DNA of 54,374 bases from a virus. Below the pieces are notes generated by a model. That model saw nothing but the letters and a program-made list of their open reading frames with translations. It had not been told where the DNA came from and ran no database searches. The translations under genes were made by a program, and so were the position numbers. The stretch lies in IMG/VR virus record IMGVR_UViG_3300008963_000004, positions 1 to 54,374 of that record; one strand, given 5' to 3'. Below, in pieces: positions 53,784 through 54,374 of the stretch (position 1 is the first letter of the stretch; every line of letters begins with the position of its first letter).

Positions 53784-54311
53784 TCAGTAATAGTATTCGT
53801 CCTCTTCTTCCTCTTGGTCCTCTGCCAGCTGCTCGTCCTCACAGTAGTGGCACAGGCTGCTATACAGCCCGCCTCCGTCTACTTCGTCGCCGCACTCTTC
53901 GCAGAAGTTCTGCTCCGGCTCTTCGTATTCGAACATGTCTTCCGTGTTCTCAGCATTGACGAGCTCCGGCCGCTCCAGGATGTGCTCCACAGTGCTGTCA
54001 ATCATGCGCTCTACAGCAACCTGCAAGCTGTCGCCTTCGTAGCGCCCGTCATACAGCAAGCCTCGTGTGTATTCGTAGATGGTGCCGTGTGTCTCAGCGT
54101 CAATGACACCTTTATGGAGCAGGAAGTTCACAGCGCCACTGGTGTTGTTGCCCATGCCGTTGTTATACAGGTCGTGAGCAAGGCGTGTTGCTGAGCGCAG
54201 CATCTCGCCAGCTACAGTGTCGCAGTTGCCCATCAGCGGAATGAGCTCATCGCACATCCGATCAAAGTCTGCTTGGTAAGCGCCCTGCTTGTTCCAGTAA
54301 GTGTTCTGCAT
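53784..54311 (-). CDS. Hypothetical early protein with zinc ribbon
   Basis: 175 aa. A helical N-terminal part (QADFDRMCDELIPLMGNCDT, RLAHDLYNNGMGNNTSGAVN), then an acidic stretch and a C-terminal four-cysteine ribbon NFCEECGDEVDGGGLYSSLC-HYC, ending in a glutamate/tyrosine tail (EEEEDEYYY). Zinc ribbons often mediate nucleic-acid or polymerase contacts. Ribosome site GAGAGGG. The hairpin of 53740 lies downstream. Confidence 0.7.
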   Translation of the reverse strand: MQNTYWNKQGAYQADFDRMCDELIPLMGNCDTVAGEMLRSATRLAHDLYNNGMGNNTSGAVNFLLHKGVIDAETHGTIYEYTRGLLYDGRYEGDSLQVAVERMIDSTVEHILERPELVNAENTEDMFEYEEPEQNFCEECGDEVDGGGLYSSLCHYCEDEQLAEDQEEEEDEYYY

Positions 54312-54339
54312 AGCGTGTATCCCTCTCTGCTATGTGTTG

Positions 54340-54371
54340 CCCTATGTGTAAGTTATAGCAAACACATAGGG
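54340..54371 (-). promoter_or_regulatory. Early promoter of the 53784 gene, cut by window end (hairpin type)
   Basis: The -10 box TATAAC (54352-54357) is visible; the -35 box would fall just outside. CCCTATGTGT and ACACATAGGG are perfect 10-bp arms (12 bp with flanking bases), the clearest copy of the module. Confidence 0.75.
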
Positions 54372-54374
54372 CAG

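Noticed and set aside
1-54374. Integrase, attachment site or lysogeny genes
   Set aside because: None seen; the gene content is that of a virulent T4-like phage.

Overview
The window is a piece of a large T4-like (contractile-tailed) marine bacteriophage genome. The evidence is a syntenic set of T4 core genes with cyanophage/pelagiphage-style sequences: neck gp13/gp14, tail sheath stabiliser gp15, sheath gp18, tube gp19, head completion gp4, terminase gp16/gp17, ssDNA-binding gp32, UvsX, UvsY, UvsW, a probable clamp-loader gp62, primase gp61 and helicase gp41. No integrase, photosystem gene or other host marker is visible. The exact host cannot be read from the sequence.

Layout. 1-19.4 kb is the virion and packaging region, mostly + strand, with a short minus-strand nudix/gp15/gp14 block. 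It is AT-rich and carries T4-type late promoter octamers (GATAAATA and close variants). 19.5-22.4 kb is the recombination block gp32-UvsX-small ORF-UvsY. 22.4-30.7 kb is a glycan cassette: methyltransferase, several glycosyltransferases, a pyruvyl-transferase-like gene, a cytidylyltransferase-cupin fusion and three paralogous capsule-type genes, with a GIY-YIG homing endonuclease inside it. 30.7-42.3 kb holds UvsW, probable gp62, a miniature DnaE-like protein, primase, a NodU-type carbamoyltransferase, a MIP18/SufT-like protein and helicase. 42.3-43.5 kb has two minus-strand genes with late promoters: a frameshifted cell-wall-hydrolase lipoprotein and a hypothetical protein. 43.5-43.9 kb is an AT-rich, repeat-filled, gene-free stretch.

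43.9-54.4 kb is a different world: about 30 small, mostly unknown minus-strand genes of balanced base composition. Most sit behind their own textbook sigma-70 promoter (17-bp spacer) and a strong Shine-Dalgarno site, so this is the early, host-takeover region. In about ten of these promoters an imperfect inverted repeat brackets the -10 box, and its arms keep pairing, often through G.T pairs, although their sequence changes. The region also has two intact tRNA genes (Arg-UCU, Leu-UAA), two 5'-half tRNA relics, and a multi-hairpin 3'-UTR/terminator segment whose loops carry CCCTC, complementary to the GAGGG Shine-Dalgarno used by many of the early genes.

How the parts fit (inference). Host sigma-70 polymerase would fire the autonomous early promoters at once. 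The replication genes in the left arm (gp61, gp41 and others) have sigma-70 promoters placed about 6 nt from ATG, which predicts leaderless mRNAs. The late genes use GATAAATA promoters, several of them equally close to ATG. The AT-rich late genes use many AGA and TTA codons, the codons read by the two phage tRNAs. Seven small genes shorter than 60 codons in the right arm and a 41-aa gene after the primase were found by reading the sequence directly. Two genes (lipoprotein, 48.4-48.8 kb) are broken by single-base indels in homopolymers.
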